A program made the position numbers and the translations under genes. Positions 8,660-17,229 of a DNA stretch of 64,000 bases are shown one piece after another. The DNA comes from Bacillota bacterium (GTDB lineage: Bacteria > Bacillota > Clostridia > Lachnospirales > Lachnospiraceae), in contig JAEWYQ010000046.1 of the NCBI GenBank assembly GCA_023395555.1, positions 21,052-85,051 of the forward strand, read 5' to 3'. Within the stretch, counting starts at the first letter, position 1. Each line of letters starts with the position of its first letter. Below the pieces are notes generated by a model. That model was not told the origin of the DNA and searched no databases. It was given only the letters and a program-made list of their open reading frames with translations.

Positions 8660-9484
8660 TTAACTGATCCATTCTCCTTCCCTGGTGATCTCCCAGATCC
8701 CGTTTTTCAGCCTGGCGGTTACCTCTTCTGCGCCGATGGCTCCTTTCCCGCTCCTCCATTTACTGATGCCGCAGGTAATTGTTTCCTTTCTGCTGTCATA
8801 TTTCACTCCGGTTATCTGAATGAGTATCCCTTTCGGGAAATACAGCTTTTCCTTATTGATTATGCCCTGTTCAGCCAACTCGTCAAAGGTTCCTTCGATC
8901 ACCTCAAAGCCGTAAGCCTCCTTGACCCGGGCAAAAATCATCTCCTTGTCCTCATCCGTTATCCCGGTCCACTCCGCAGTATCCAGAGCAATGGTATCAA
9001 TATCGCCGTTCAGCCCGGTATCCTCCTGGTAAATGTCATCAATCAAAGCAAGATAACCCTCCGGCAATGGATTATGCCCCACCCTCTCCACTTTGAAGGC
9101 GGTAATCTGCGCAGGATAGGATTCCAAGATGATGCCATTGTAAGTGATTACAAGAATATCCCATGGCTTCAGCTGATCAAGGGTGATGGCTTCTCCCTTT
9201 TCATCCACAAGCTCTGCTCCGGCAGTATTTACTGTTATTTTATTTGAGGATTTTCTTTCACCGCTGTCCTCGCTGGGGGCAATCAGCAGGCTATCTCCTG
9301 CCTCTATTACCTCCGCGCGGAAGGAATACTGTTCCTCCTCACCGCCCTGCGGGTTAATATCTGCCGCACCGGCAATCCCTTGTATTCCCGGGCTTTCTTT
9401 TCCCTTACGATCTCCGGCGGCACAACCTCCCAGCAGCAACACCAGCACTAAAATTATGGATAGATATCTTATCTGTCGTCTCAT
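8660..9484 (-). CDS. Lipoprotein with DUF3221-like domain
   Basis: A 274-residue predicted lipoprotein: basic start MRRQIRYLS, hydrophobic stretch, then lipobox LLGGC (Cys at about residue 20). The middle (ITVNTAGAELVDEKGEAI then LKPWDILVITYNG) resembles the small beta-barrel DUF3221 found in Firmicute lipoproteins. The C-terminal ~100 residues contain a separate alpha/beta segment ending LKNGIWEITREGEWIS. ATG at 9484 was chosen because AAAGGGGAG precedes it and the signal peptide begins there. It follows the LCP gene on the same strand by ~150 nt. Function is unknown; a cell-surface location is likely. Confidence 0.75.
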   Translation of the reverse strand: MRRQIRYLSIILVLVLLLGGCAAGDRKGKESPGIQGIAGAADINPQGGEEEQYSFRAEVIEAGDSLLIAPSEDSGERKSSNKITVNTAGAELVDEKGEAITLDQLKPWDILVITYNGIILESYPAQITAFKVERVGHNPLPEGYLALIDDIYQEDTGLNGDIDTIALDTAEWTGITDEDKEMIFARVKEAYGFEVIEGTFDELAEQGIINKEKLYFPKGILIQITGVKYDSRKETITCGISKWRSGKGAIGAEEVTARLKNGIWEITREGEWIS

Positions 9485-9631
9485 GGCAATCTCCCCTTTC
9501 CTGGATCTCTTACTATATAATAGACGCTCCCCGGGAGGAAACCGTTCCATAATCTTTTCATCCTGTGAAGCCCTCCCATGAAAAGCACCCTGCGCCCCAG
9601 AATACATCCGTACCCCCGAATCAGAAGCGCC

Positions 9632-10858
9632 CTAGTCCGTACTCCCATAGATAAATTCCTTAATCATCGCTCTTGTATCCGGCCAGCTATTGGGTACCAA
9701 CACGTCCTGTTTATATTTTCCGATTACTACTCTCTGGCTGTGATAGCTCCCGTCCTTGGGAACACGAAAGGTCTGTATTGCATTCTTCTCCAGATTTATT
9801 CCCTGTTGAAGATAATTATTGTATTCTGTTTTTGTAATATTTGTTTTAATATCAATATTGGACAGAATTGTATTCATGGTTATTCCAAGCTGGATTACAT
9901 TTTTCTTGCGCAGTTTCTCAAATATTTTCTCCAGCACAATTCTCTGCCGTTGTGTCCGCCCGAAATCACTGCCTTCCGTGGCAGTGGGCACCTTGCGGAT
10001 CCGGCAGTAACCCAGCACCTGGTTGCCGTTCATATGCTGGGTTCCTTCCACCACGTTCCGATATTGGGGATTGGAGATATAATTGGTTGTCCGGAGATAT
10101 TTGGCCTCCGCGGCCGTCAGCTTGATATCTATTCCTCCGATATAATCCACAATTTCCTCGAAATCATTGAAATTCACCAACATATACCCATCCATGACCA
10201 GACCGAAATTCGTCTCAATGGTATCATATAAAAGATTGATTCCGCCATCGGCATACGGTGAATTCAATTTGTTATTTTTGTGCCCCGGTATTTCCACATA
10301 CAAATCACGCATCAGGGAGGTAAGCTTGATTACATTGTTTTTTGAATCCAGGGATGCAACAATCATGGTATCCGTATTCAAGGCCCCCTCAAAGGTCTCC
10401 ACGCCGATCAGAAGAATATTGGAGACGTACTTTGTCTCCTCCCTACCTCCGGATGGGGGCTTCGGCTCCTTATTCTCCCCCTCCTGTTCCCCCTCCTCTT
10501 CCGGAGTCTTACCGTCCTCCTCTGCTGCCTCATACTGCAATTTTTTATAGCTGTAATTTCCGATTATTCTGATCAGCATACTCTTCCCGACGTCCGTGCT
10601 GATCAGAATTCCGGCTAATACCAAAAGAATAACAAGGGGAAGAACTACATACTTCAGGAGCCTGCTGACACGCTTTTTCTCCGGCCCCTTCCCGGAAGCT
10701 TGTCCTGTCTCACCTTCCGGCTCCATCTTCCCATTCTCATCCTCCCGAAGCGTCTCCCTCACCTGATCCCTCAAGGATTTTTTTAAATCCTCGTGAATCT
10801 CATCATTCTTATACTCGTTTCCTTCTCCAAAGTAATCCTTATCCGAATTATTCTTCAT
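9632..10858 (-). CDS. LytR-CpsA-Psr (LCP) family cell-wall polymer ligase
   Basis: About 408 residues: a long charged cytoplasmic N-terminus (~70), one membrane segment (LLKYVVLPLVILLVLAGILI, ~75-95), an acidic linker and an extracellular LCP domain. Conserved LCP features are ILLIGVE, NTDTMIVASLD, LMRDLYVEIPG and NKLNSPYADGG, with the Arg and Asp residues that bind the pyrophosphate of polyprenyl-linked polymers. Family members transfer teichoic acids or capsule from the lipid carrier to peptidoglycan. This fits with the CDP-glycerol transferase 3 kb away. An in-frame GTG at 10867 is an alternative start; neither site has an ideal Shine-Dalgarno. Confidence 0.88.
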   Translation of the reverse strand: MKNNSDKDYFGEGNEYKNDEIHEDLKKSLRDQVRETLREDENGKMEPEGETGQASGKGPEKKRVSRLLKYVVLPLVILLVLAGILISTDVGKSMLIRIIGNYSYKKLQYEAAEEDGKTPEEEGEQEGENKEPKPPSGGREETKYVSNILLIGVETFEGALNTDTMIVASLDSKNNVIKLTSLMRDLYVEIPGHKNNKLNSPYADGGINLLYDTIETNFGLVMDGYMLVNFNDFEEIVDYIGGIDIKLTAAEAKYLRTTNYISNPQYRNVVEGTQHMNGNQVLGYCRIRKVPTATEGSDFGRTQRQRIVLEKIFEKLRKKNVIQLGITMNTILSNIDIKTNITKTEYNNYLQQGINLEKNAIQTFRVPKDGSYHSQRVVIGKYKQDVLVPNSWPDTRAMIKEFIYGSTD

Positions 10859-10984
10859 GCCGCCCACCGTTTCCTTTATCCATTCTCATACATTACCAGG
10901 AATATCTTTCTGTCTATAAGATAATTTTTATTATATGTAGATTGCTTGTTTATTAATCTGGAAGCACTATACAGCTATGATTGA

Positions 10985-11016
10985 CTGCCTGTAACGGTTC
11001 ATGCTGTGACAGGCAG
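10985..11016. other. Hairpin in the gap between the LCP gene and the transsulfuration unit
   Basis: CTGCCTGT and ACAGGCAG can pair across a ~16-nt loop in the 280-bp divergent intergenic region. There is no T-tract on either side. It may be a repeat remnant or a regulator site; its role is unknown. Confidence 0.4.
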
Positions 11017-11055
11017 AAGAACATGGGTTACCGTTCACATTCATCAAAGAAATAC

Positions 11056-11084
11056 TTGCTTTCGCGAAACAATTATATTATAAT
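11056..11084 (+). promoter_or_regulatory. Sigma-A promoter for the transsulfuration unit
   Basis: TTGCTT (11056-11061), an exact 17-nt spacer and a consensus TATAAT (11079-11084), ~64 nt upstream of the ATG at 11148. I see no S-box or T-box leader in the short 5' region, so control is probably by a protein regulator. Confidence 0.75.
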
Positions 11085-11147
11085 GCTATAAATCATACTA
11101 AAACTATATGAATGGTATTGTTAATTAATATATGGAGGATTTCACCT

Positions 11148-12296
11148 ATGGATTACTATCATAGAAATACCAAGTGCATTCACGGCAATTGTCAGAAAAA
11201 TCCCGTAGATAACACCGGTGCGGTCAGCTTTCCCATCTATCAGACAGCCACCTTTGCCCATCCTGATGTGGGAAGCAGCACCGGCTATGATTATTCCCGT
11301 CTGCAGAATCCCACACGGGAGCAATTGGAGCGCGTCGTTGCTTCCCTGGAAAACGGCCATGATGCCGTTGCCTTCAGCTCCGGTATGGCGGCCATGAGTA
11401 CCCTGATGGAGCTCTTCGCTCCCGGAGACCATATCCTGGCTTCCGATGATCTCTATGGCGGAACGATTCGTATTTTTAACCATATTAATACCAAGAACGG
11501 AATTGAGGTAAGCTTTATTGACACCTCCGATTTGGCACTGGTAGAGGCAGGTATTCGTTCCAACACCAAAGCCATCTTTATTGAGACCCCCACCAATCCC
11601 ATGATGAATGTGACGGATCTTAAGGCCGTCTCGCAGATCGCCCGGGCACACCGGCTGCTCCTCCTGGTGGATAATACCTTCCTGTCACCTTATTTCCAAA
11701 ATCCCATTGATCTGGGCGCAGATGCGGTTCTTCACAGCGGCACCAAATTCCTGGGCGGACATAATGATACTCTGGCCGGCTTTCTGGTAACAGCAAACGA
11801 GGAACTCTCAGAGCGCATCCGATTTATATTAAAAACCACCGGCGCCGGACTTGCTCCCTTCGACAGCTGGCTGCTGCTCCGCGGAATCAAGACGCTTGCT
11901 CTTCGGATGGAATGCCAGCAAAAAAATGCCCTGGCCATTGCGGAATGGCTGGGCAAGCAGGAAAAGGTTCCTAAAGTCTATTATGTCGGGCTTCCCACCC
12001 ATCCCGGATATGCCGTCAATCAGAAACAGTCCCGGGGCTCCGGCAGTATGATATCCTTCCACGTTGATACTTCTGAGACTGCCGTCCGGATTCTTCGCAA
12101 GGTACAGCTGATCCAGTATGCGGAAAGTCTGGGAGGAGTGGAAAGTCTCATTACCTATCCCATGCTGCAGACCCATGCCGATGTTCCGGAAGAGGAGCGG
12201 GAAGCAAAGGGAATCAACAGCCGGCTTCTGCGGCTCTCCGTAGGCATCGAGGATCTGGACGATCTGATCCGGGACCTGGCGCAGGCTATGGAGTAG
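11148..12296 (+). CDS. Cystathionine gamma-synthase / gamma-lyase family PLP enzyme
   Basis: A 382-residue Cys/Met-metabolism PLP enzyme. The PLP lysine is K200 in HSGTKFLGGH; other family markers are YDYSRLQNPTREQLE, the FSSGMAAM helix, ETPTNPMM and LVDNTFLSPY. It begins MDYYHRNTKCIHG at 11148, where GGAGGA lies 8 nt upstream; the open frame extends further 5' without a binding site. The next gene is a MalY/PatB beta-lyase, so the pair can plausibly convert O-acyl-homoserine plus cysteine to cystathionine and then homocysteine, or run the reverse pathway. MetB and gamma-lyase activities cannot be separated from sequence alone. Confidence 0.9.
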   Translation: MDYYHRNTKCIHGNCQKNPVDNTGAVSFPIYQTATFAHPDVGSSTGYDYSRLQNPTREQLERVVASLENGHDAVAFSSGMAAMSTLMELFAPGDHILASDDLYGGTIRIFNHINTKNGIEVSFIDTSDLALVEAGIRSNTKAIFIETPTNPMMNVTDLKAVSQIARAHRLLLLVDNTFLSPYFQNPIDLGADAVLHSGTKFLGGHNDTLAGFLVTANEELSERIRFILKTTGAGLAPFDSWLLLRGIKTLALRMECQQKNALAIAEWLGKQEKVPKVYYVGLPTHPGYAVNQKQSRGSGSMISFHVDTSETAVRILRKVQLIQYAESLGGVESLITYPMLQTHADVPEEEREAKGINSRLLRLSVGIEDLDDLIRDLAQAME

Positions 12297-12322
12297 ACGG
12301 CAAGACTGCGGCTCTCCTTATC

Positions 12323-12353
12323 GTATGGAATATCGTGATAGTATGGAATATCG
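12323..12353 (+). repeat. Short direct repeat between the two transsulfuration genes
   Basis: GTATGGAATATCG occurs at 12323-12335 and again at 12341-12353, an 18-nt period, in the 86-nt gap before the MalY/PatB gene. It may be replication slippage; no function is evident. Confidence 0.6.
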
Positions 12354-12382
12354 CATGGAAGAAAAAATGGAGGATTCATTTC

Positions 12383-13549
12383 ATGAATTATAATTTTGAT
12401 CAGATTGTTGACCGGAGAAACACCCACTCCTTAAAATATGACTTTGCCCTGGAGCGTAAAAAGCCTCTGGATATTCTCCCCCTCTGGGTTGCCGATATGG
12501 ATTTTCCGGCTCCGCCCCAGGTTCTGGAGGCAATTCAGACAGCCGCGGCCCATGGCATCTTTGGCTACAGTGAAGTAAAACGGGATTATTTCGACGCGGT
12601 TCATGCCTGGTTTCTGCGCCGTTACGGATGGGATACCCGGGAGGAGTGGCTGGTAAAAACCCCCGGTGTCGTCTTCGCCCTCGCCACAGCCATCCGTGCA
12701 TTGACCGAGGAAGGAGACAGCGTCCTGATCCAGCAGCCCGTTTACTATCCCTTCTCCGAGGTTATCCGGGCCAACCGCCGCAAGCTGGTGGTGAACTCTC
12801 TGCTTTACAAGGATCATCGGTATTCCATAGACTTCGAGGATTTCGAAAATAAGATCGTCTCGGAAAAGGTAAAGCTCTTCCTCCTCTGCAATCCCCACAA
12901 CCCTGTAGGCCGGGTCTGGTCCCCGGAGGAATTGACCCGCCTGGGCGATATCTGTATCAAACATGGAGTTACCGTCATCTCCGATGAAATCCACTGTGAT
13001 TTTACCTATCCCGGCTTCTCCCATACGGTATTTGCAAATAATAAGGAAGCGTTCGCGCAGAACTCCATTATCTGTACCGCCCCCAGCAAGACCTTTAATC
13101 TGGCGGGCCTGCAAGTCTCCAATCTCTTCATAAAGAATGAGCAGCTTCGCCGCAGGATAAAGGCAGAGCTGGCCGCCACCGGCTACAGCCAGTGCAATAC
13201 TCTGGGCCTGATCGCCTGCAAGGCCGCCTATCAATACGGTGAGCCCTGGCTGAAGGAGCTTCTGGCCTATCTGTCCGGGAATCTCCAATTCATCCGGGAA
13301 TACCTGGCACAGCATCTCCCGCAGATTACACTGGTAGAGCCTCAGGGAACCTATCTCGTCTGGCTGGATTTCAGCAGCCTGGGCCTGCCCGAAGCGGAGC
13401 TGGAGCATCTGATCGTCCATAAGGCAAAGCTATGGCTGGATTCCGGAACCATGTTCGGCCCCGAAGGAAAGGGCTTTGAGAGAATCAATATCGCCTGCCC
13501 GCGCCAGATTCTGGCACAGGCTATGGAGCAGTTGAAGAACGCCGTTTAA
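12383..13549 (+). CDS. MalY/PatB-type cystathionine beta-lyase (class I/II aminotransferase fold)
   Basis: A 388-residue PLP enzyme of the MalY/PatB group, which cleaves cystathionine to homocysteine, pyruvate and ammonia. It starts MNYNFDQIVDRRNTHSLKYD, the usual family opening, followed by LPLWVADMDF. The PLP lysine is K236 in APSKTFNLAG, with LCNPHNPVGRVW and ISDEIHCDF upstream. The ATG at 12383 has GGAGG 9 nt upstream. It is the second gene of the transsulfuration unit. Its stop codon TAA sits in the loop of the terminator hairpin, so the last three sense codons form part of the stem. A few MalY proteins also act as regulators; nothing here shows that. Confidence 0.9.
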   Translation: MNYNFDQIVDRRNTHSLKYDFALERKKPLDILPLWVADMDFPAPPQVLEAIQTAAAHGIFGYSEVKRDYFDAVHAWFLRRYGWDTREEWLVKTPGVVFALATAIRALTEEGDSVLIQQPVYYPFSEVIRANRRKLVVNSLLYKDHRYSIDFEDFENKIVSEKVKLFLLCNPHNPVGRVWSPEELTRLGDICIKHGVTVISDEIHCDFTYPGFSHTVFANNKEAFAQNSIICTAPSKTFNLAGLQVSNLFIKNEQLRRRIKAELAATGYSQCNTLGLIACKAAYQYGEPWLKELLAYLSGNLQFIREYLAQHLPQITLVEPQGTYLVWLDFSSLGLPEAELEHLIVHKAKLWLDSGTMFGPEGKGFERINIACPRQILAQAMEQLKNAV

Positions 13550-13566
13550 CGGCGTTCTTCTATTTC
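13535..13566 (+). terminator. Rho-independent terminator overlapping the patB-like stop codon
   Basis: A perfect 10-bp stem, AAGAACGCCG / CGGCGTTCTT, with loop TTTAA containing the stop codon, then TTCTATTTC. It also faces the convergent GH94 gene. Confidence 0.85.
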
Positions 13567-13631
13567 TGGAAGTGTCTAAAACTAACGAGCAGCTAACACC
13601 GTTGCAGACAGTATCAGCCGCTCTATTGCCA

Positions 13632-16025
13632 TTACATGATCAGCACAATCTCATTTTCTTCCTTCATCATTTCCTCTGGCAAATAATTCTTCTCCAGCTT
13701 CACGCCATTGACATAGAATTCCCGGTATCCGCTTTCCGCTCCGTTGGGGTTCTGGATCCGGATGCTCAGCTTCCGGCCTCGGAAGCTCTTTTTGATGGAA
13801 AGTTCCTTCCATTCACTGGGGATGCTGGGAGCGATCAGCAGGCCGCCCAGATCGGGCCGCATTCCCAGGATGCCTTCCACGCTTCCTACCATTACCGTGG
13901 ATGCCGTACCGGTCAGCCAATGGGTATGGGAGCGCCCGAAGAAGGGACTCTCCGTGGCTTCGGTGAACTGGCCGTGAGCATAAGGCTCGATAACACGTAT
14001 CTCCGCATGATCATTCCGGGTTGCCGGACAGGATTCTATGAAATATTCGTAGGCACGGTTGCCGTGTCCCATCAAAGCCTCGGCAAGAATAATCCATCCC
14101 TGAGGCTGGGAGAAGATGCCCCCATTCTCCTTGGTAGAGGGATTAAAGAGGATGGCAAGGGCGCCGTCAAAGGCATGATCCGCATAGGATGGAGCCATGG
14201 TTCTGACACCGTACTCCGTATTCAGTTCCCGATGTACACTTTCCAGAGCCAGCTCTGCCTGCTCCCTGGTGGCAAGTCCGCTGATGACTGCCCAGGATTG
14301 AGGATTCACCCACATGCTGGCTTCCGGATCCTTTTTGGAGCCGATTACCTGCCCATCCTCCTTAAAACCGCGGATAAAGCGGTCATCCTCCCAGCAATTC
14401 TTATTCAGAGTATCCCTCAATTCTCCCTGAACCCGGTCAAGATAAGCCAGGTATCCTGCATCCTTCCGGTCTTCGGCTATGTTTCGTATTACATTCATGG
14501 CATAGTATAATTGGAAGGCAACAAAAGTGGATTCACCCCGTTTGCCAAGCCTTAAGCAATCATTCCAGTCCGCATGGAGTCCCGCGGGCATATTATGTAC
14601 ACTCAGGCGCTCCATGGAGAACTGAATCGCCCGCTTCAAGTGATCATACACATCTCCCTCATCCCGGTTGGCATAGGGGATTACTTCGTCCAAAAATTTC
14701 TTATCCCCGGTCTCCGCCATATATTTATAGACGGTGGGAAACAGCCACAACGCATCGTCCGCACGGTAAGCAGGGTGCCCTGTTGCCTGGACATAGGAAG
14801 GATCATCAGGAGTGTCTTCCTGCCCCGCCTTGTGATCAAACTTGACCAGGGGCAGACCTCCCCCGTTGTCCACCTGGGCGGACAGCATAAAGCGGATCTT
14901 CTCCTTCGCCATGGCAGGATCCAGATGAATGATACCCTGGATATCCTGAACCGTATCGCGGTAGCCATAACCGTTCCGCAGCCCCGCATAGATAAAGGAG
15001 GCCGCTCTGGACCAGATAAAAGTAATAAAGCACTGATAGGCGTTCCAGGTATTTAACATTGCATTAAAATTCTCATCCGGGGTCTTCACCTGAAAATTCT
15101 CCAGCTTCCGGTGCCAGTAATTCTTAAGCTCTGCCAGTTCCCTGTCTGCCTCGCCGGGCTTGCCGTAGTCCGCCATGATTTCTGCCGACTGCGCATCATT
15201 CTTCTGGCCCAGCAGGAATATAAATTCCTTACTTTCTCCGGGCTGCAGAGTCATCTTTGTATGAAGTGCGCCGCAGGCGTTGGAATTGTAATTGAGCACA
15301 TTATCGCAAATCCCCCGCTCCACTGCGGCAGGGTTGTGGAAGCTGCGGTAGTTCCCGATAAAATGGGCTTTGTCGCCGTTATAAGAAGCAATCTCCGCTC
15401 CGGCCAGACCGAAGAAGCGTTCTTTATAATTCGTGCCTTCCGCATTCTTATAGTGATTTTCGTTCATTGTCTGAAGAATTTTATTCCCCTTAAAATAGGT
15501 TTTGGTAATAAACAAAGTATACTGGAGGTTCACCTGGTCATTCTCGTAATTTCCCTCATTGGTGAATTCCACAAAACCAAAGGCAGAAAGATTCCTGGGC
15601 CGGTCACCGGCATTCTTTAAAGTAACCCTCCATACCTCATGGGTTTTGTTTAGCGGCACATAATATAATACCTCTGATTCAATTCCTGTGTACTGTGCTT
15701 TCATCACCGTATAGGCAGTGCCATGATGGCATTGGCTGGAATACTCGGTCAGCGGCTTGCCCACCGGCTGCCAGGATGCAGACCAATAGTCCGCCGTATC
15801 GTCATCACGCAGATAAACATATCTTCCCGGTTTATCCTCCTGATTAAAGATGTAACGGATAATTCTTCCGTTGGCTCCGCTTTTGACAAAGCTGTAGCCT
15901 CCCGCATTGTTGGAGATGATTGCGCCATACTCCGGCGATCCCAGATAATTGGCCCAGGGTGCCGGTGTATCGGGTCTGGTGATTACATACTCCCGGTTTT
16001 TCTCATCAAAATAACCATAATTCAT
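13632..16025 (-). CDS. GH94 disaccharide phosphorylase (cellobiose/chitobiose phosphorylase family)
   Basis: A 797-residue intracellular inverting phosphorylase of family GH94, which splits a beta-linked disaccharide with phosphate to give sugar-1-phosphate and saves ATP. The opening MNYGYFDEKNREYVITRPD and NYLGSPEYGAIISNNAGGYSF are family hallmarks. The catalytic acid is the Asp of ADWNDCL (about residue 489); WLTGTAS and the C-terminal jelly-roll region are also present. The wording of the first 100 residues (RPDTPAPWANYLG, YVYLRDDDTADYW) is closer, from memory, to N,N'-diacetylchitobiose phosphorylase than to clostridial cellobiose phosphorylase. Specificity is therefore left open. The ATG follows AAGGGAG, with a structured leader upstream. 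No transporter is adjacent. Confidence 0.88.
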   Translation of the reverse strand: MNYGYFDEKNREYVITRPDTPAPWANYLGSPEYGAIISNNAGGYSFVKSGANGRIIRYIFNQEDKPGRYVYLRDDDTADYWSASWQPVGKPLTEYSSQCHHGTAYTVMKAQYTGIESEVLYYVPLNKTHEVWRVTLKNAGDRPRNLSAFGFVEFTNEGNYENDQVNLQYTLFITKTYFKGNKILQTMNENHYKNAEGTNYKERFFGLAGAEIASYNGDKAHFIGNYRSFHNPAAVERGICDNVLNYNSNACGALHTKMTLQPGESKEFIFLLGQKNDAQSAEIMADYGKPGEADRELAELKNYWHRKLENFQVKTPDENFNAMLNTWNAYQCFITFIWSRAASFIYAGLRNGYGYRDTVQDIQGIIHLDPAMAKEKIRFMLSAQVDNGGGLPLVKFDHKAGQEDTPDDPSYVQATGHPAYRADDALWLFPTVYKYMAETGDKKFLDEVIPYANRDEGDVYDHLKRAIQFSMERLSVHNMPAGLHADWNDCLRLGKRGESTFVAFQLYYAMNVIRNIAEDRKDAGYLAYLDRVQGELRDTLNKNCWEDDRFIRGFKEDGQVIGSKKDPEASMWVNPQSWAVISGLATREQAELALESVHRELNTEYGVRTMAPSYADHAFDGALAILFNPSTKENGGIFSQPQGWIILAEALMGHGNRAYEYFIESCPATRNDHAEIRVIEPYAHGQFTEATESPFFGRSHTHWLTGTASTVMVGSVEGILGMRPDLGGLLIAPSIPSEWKELSIKKSFRGRKLSIRIQNPNGAESGYREFYVNGVKLEKNYLPEEMMKEENEIVLIM

Positions 16026-16039
16026 CTATACTCCCTTCT

Positions 16040-16147
16040 GCCGCTGAAAGCGGCCTCACCATTTTTCCCGGCAGGAATACCTTCCCTTTTAAGAGAACCC
16101 CTTCTCTCAAAAGCATCTGTGCCGCACCATGGGCTCCCTCATGGTGC
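16040..16147 (-). promoter_or_regulatory. Structured 5' leader of the GH94 gene (three hairpins)
   Basis: Between the GH94 start and the hslO end lie three stems: GCCGCT/AGCGGC (16040-16054), TTTTGAGAGAA/TTCTCTTAAAA with one G-T pair (16087-16112), and GCACCATG/CATGGTGC (16124-16147). They could be an attenuator or mRNA-stabilising leader, or simply intergenic repeats. No T-tract follows the middle stem on the minus strand. Confidence 0.45.
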
Positions 16148-16225
16148 AGGGCTAATCCCTGTCAGGATAATTCTATTTTATAATGGACCTAATCCAATAG
16201 CAAGAGTATTCTTTCGCATAGAAGT

Positions 16226-16255
16226 GGTGTCAGGCACCATTCGGTGCCTGACACC
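16226..16255. repeat. Perfect 13-bp palindromic repeat at the 3' end of hslO
   Basis: GGTGTCAGGCACC, loop ATTC, GGTGCCTGACACC. On the minus strand it encodes the last codons of hslO and its TGA stop. The same 13-mer occurs once more, as a single arm, at 47168-47180. It behaves like a dispersed extragenic palindrome that has landed in a gene end. It could double as a terminator, although a T-tract is missing. Confidence 0.85.
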
Positions 16256-17123
16256 TAACCAGAATATCCTTTAACTCGTCCACTGAAAAATGATAATGGG
16301 TATTGCAAAAATGACAGTTTACCTCAATCGGCTTATCCTCTTCAATCATTTCGGTAATTTCCTTCCGGCCGATGGAGACAATGGCCTTCTCCACCCTTTC
16401 CTTGGTACAGTTACATTCAAATTCAGCCGGAAGCCTGTCTAAAATCTCCAGCCCAAACTCTCCGAGAATATGCTCCAGAATCATCTCCGGTGACATCTCC
16501 TGATCCAGCAAAGAGGTGATGCTTGTTATCTCCTTTACCTTCTGTTCCAGGCGGTCGATCACGCTCTCCTCGGCAAAGGGCATCAGCTGAATTATGAAGC
16601 CTCCCGCCTGGCGGACTGTATTCTCCTTATTCATCAGCACACCCAGGGCCACCACGGAAGGAACCTGTTCGCTGGTAGCATAATAATAGGCCAGATCCTC
16701 CGCAATCTCCCCGGATACCAGATGAGTCTGCCCGGTGTAGGGCTCCTTCAGTCCCATATCCTTAATTACACTAAGAATTCCTGCTCCCAGCGCTCCGCCT
16801 ACATCCAGCTTTCCCTTCCCGTTGGCAGGCAGAAGCACCTCCGGGTGGTAAGCATAGCCCTTAACGCTTCCTCTGGAATTAGCCGTTACCGTCAGCCCTC
16901 CGATGGGACCGCTTCCCTTGATCTGCAAGGTGAGGATATCTTCCTCTCCCTTCATCATGCTTCCCATCATCACCCCGGCCGTGAGCAGCCTTCCCAGCGC
17001 CGCCGTTGCTACGGGGCTGGTATTATGAAGCGTTCTTGCCCGCTCCGCCAGCTCCCTTGTTGTTGCCGCAAATGCCCGGATCTGGTTGTCCGCAGCACTT
17101 GCTCTTATAATATAATCCGACAT
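16230..17123 (-). CDS. hslO: Redox-regulated chaperone Hsp33
   Basis: A 297-residue cytosolic holdase that is activated when its zinc centre is oxidised. The N-terminal chaperone domain contains the conserved GRLLTAGVMMGSMMKG region and KGSGPIGG. The C-terminal zinc-cysteine switch is complete: CNC near residue 237 and CHFC near 270. The start ATG at 17123 (MSDYIIRASA) has TAGGAGC 6 nt upstream; the longer reading frame lacks a binding site. The last residues, CQAPNGA, and the stop codon are provided by the palindromic repeat, so the native C-terminus has probably been replaced. Confidence 0.95.
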   Translation of the reverse strand: MSDYIIRASAADNQIRAFAATTRELAERARTLHNTSPVATAALGRLLTAGVMMGSMMKGEEDILTLQIKGSGPIGGLTVTANSRGSVKGYAYHPEVLLPANGKGKLDVGGALGAGILSVIKDMGLKEPYTGQTHLVSGEIAEDLAYYYATSEQVPSVVALGVLMNKENTVRQAGGFIIQLMPFAEESVIDRLEQKVKEITSITSLLDQEMSPEMILEHILGEFGLEILDRLPAEFECNCTKERVEKAIVSIGRKEITEMIEEDKPIEVNCHFCNTHYHFSVDELKDILVRCQAPNGA

Positions 17124-17229
17124 AATAGCTCCTATTCTGCTGCTATTCTGTATCTCATGCCGCAGCACCTATTGACGAAAGGATTTCCCTTCTTAATCCA
17201 CATTCTCACCATTTTAAAACATCATATTC

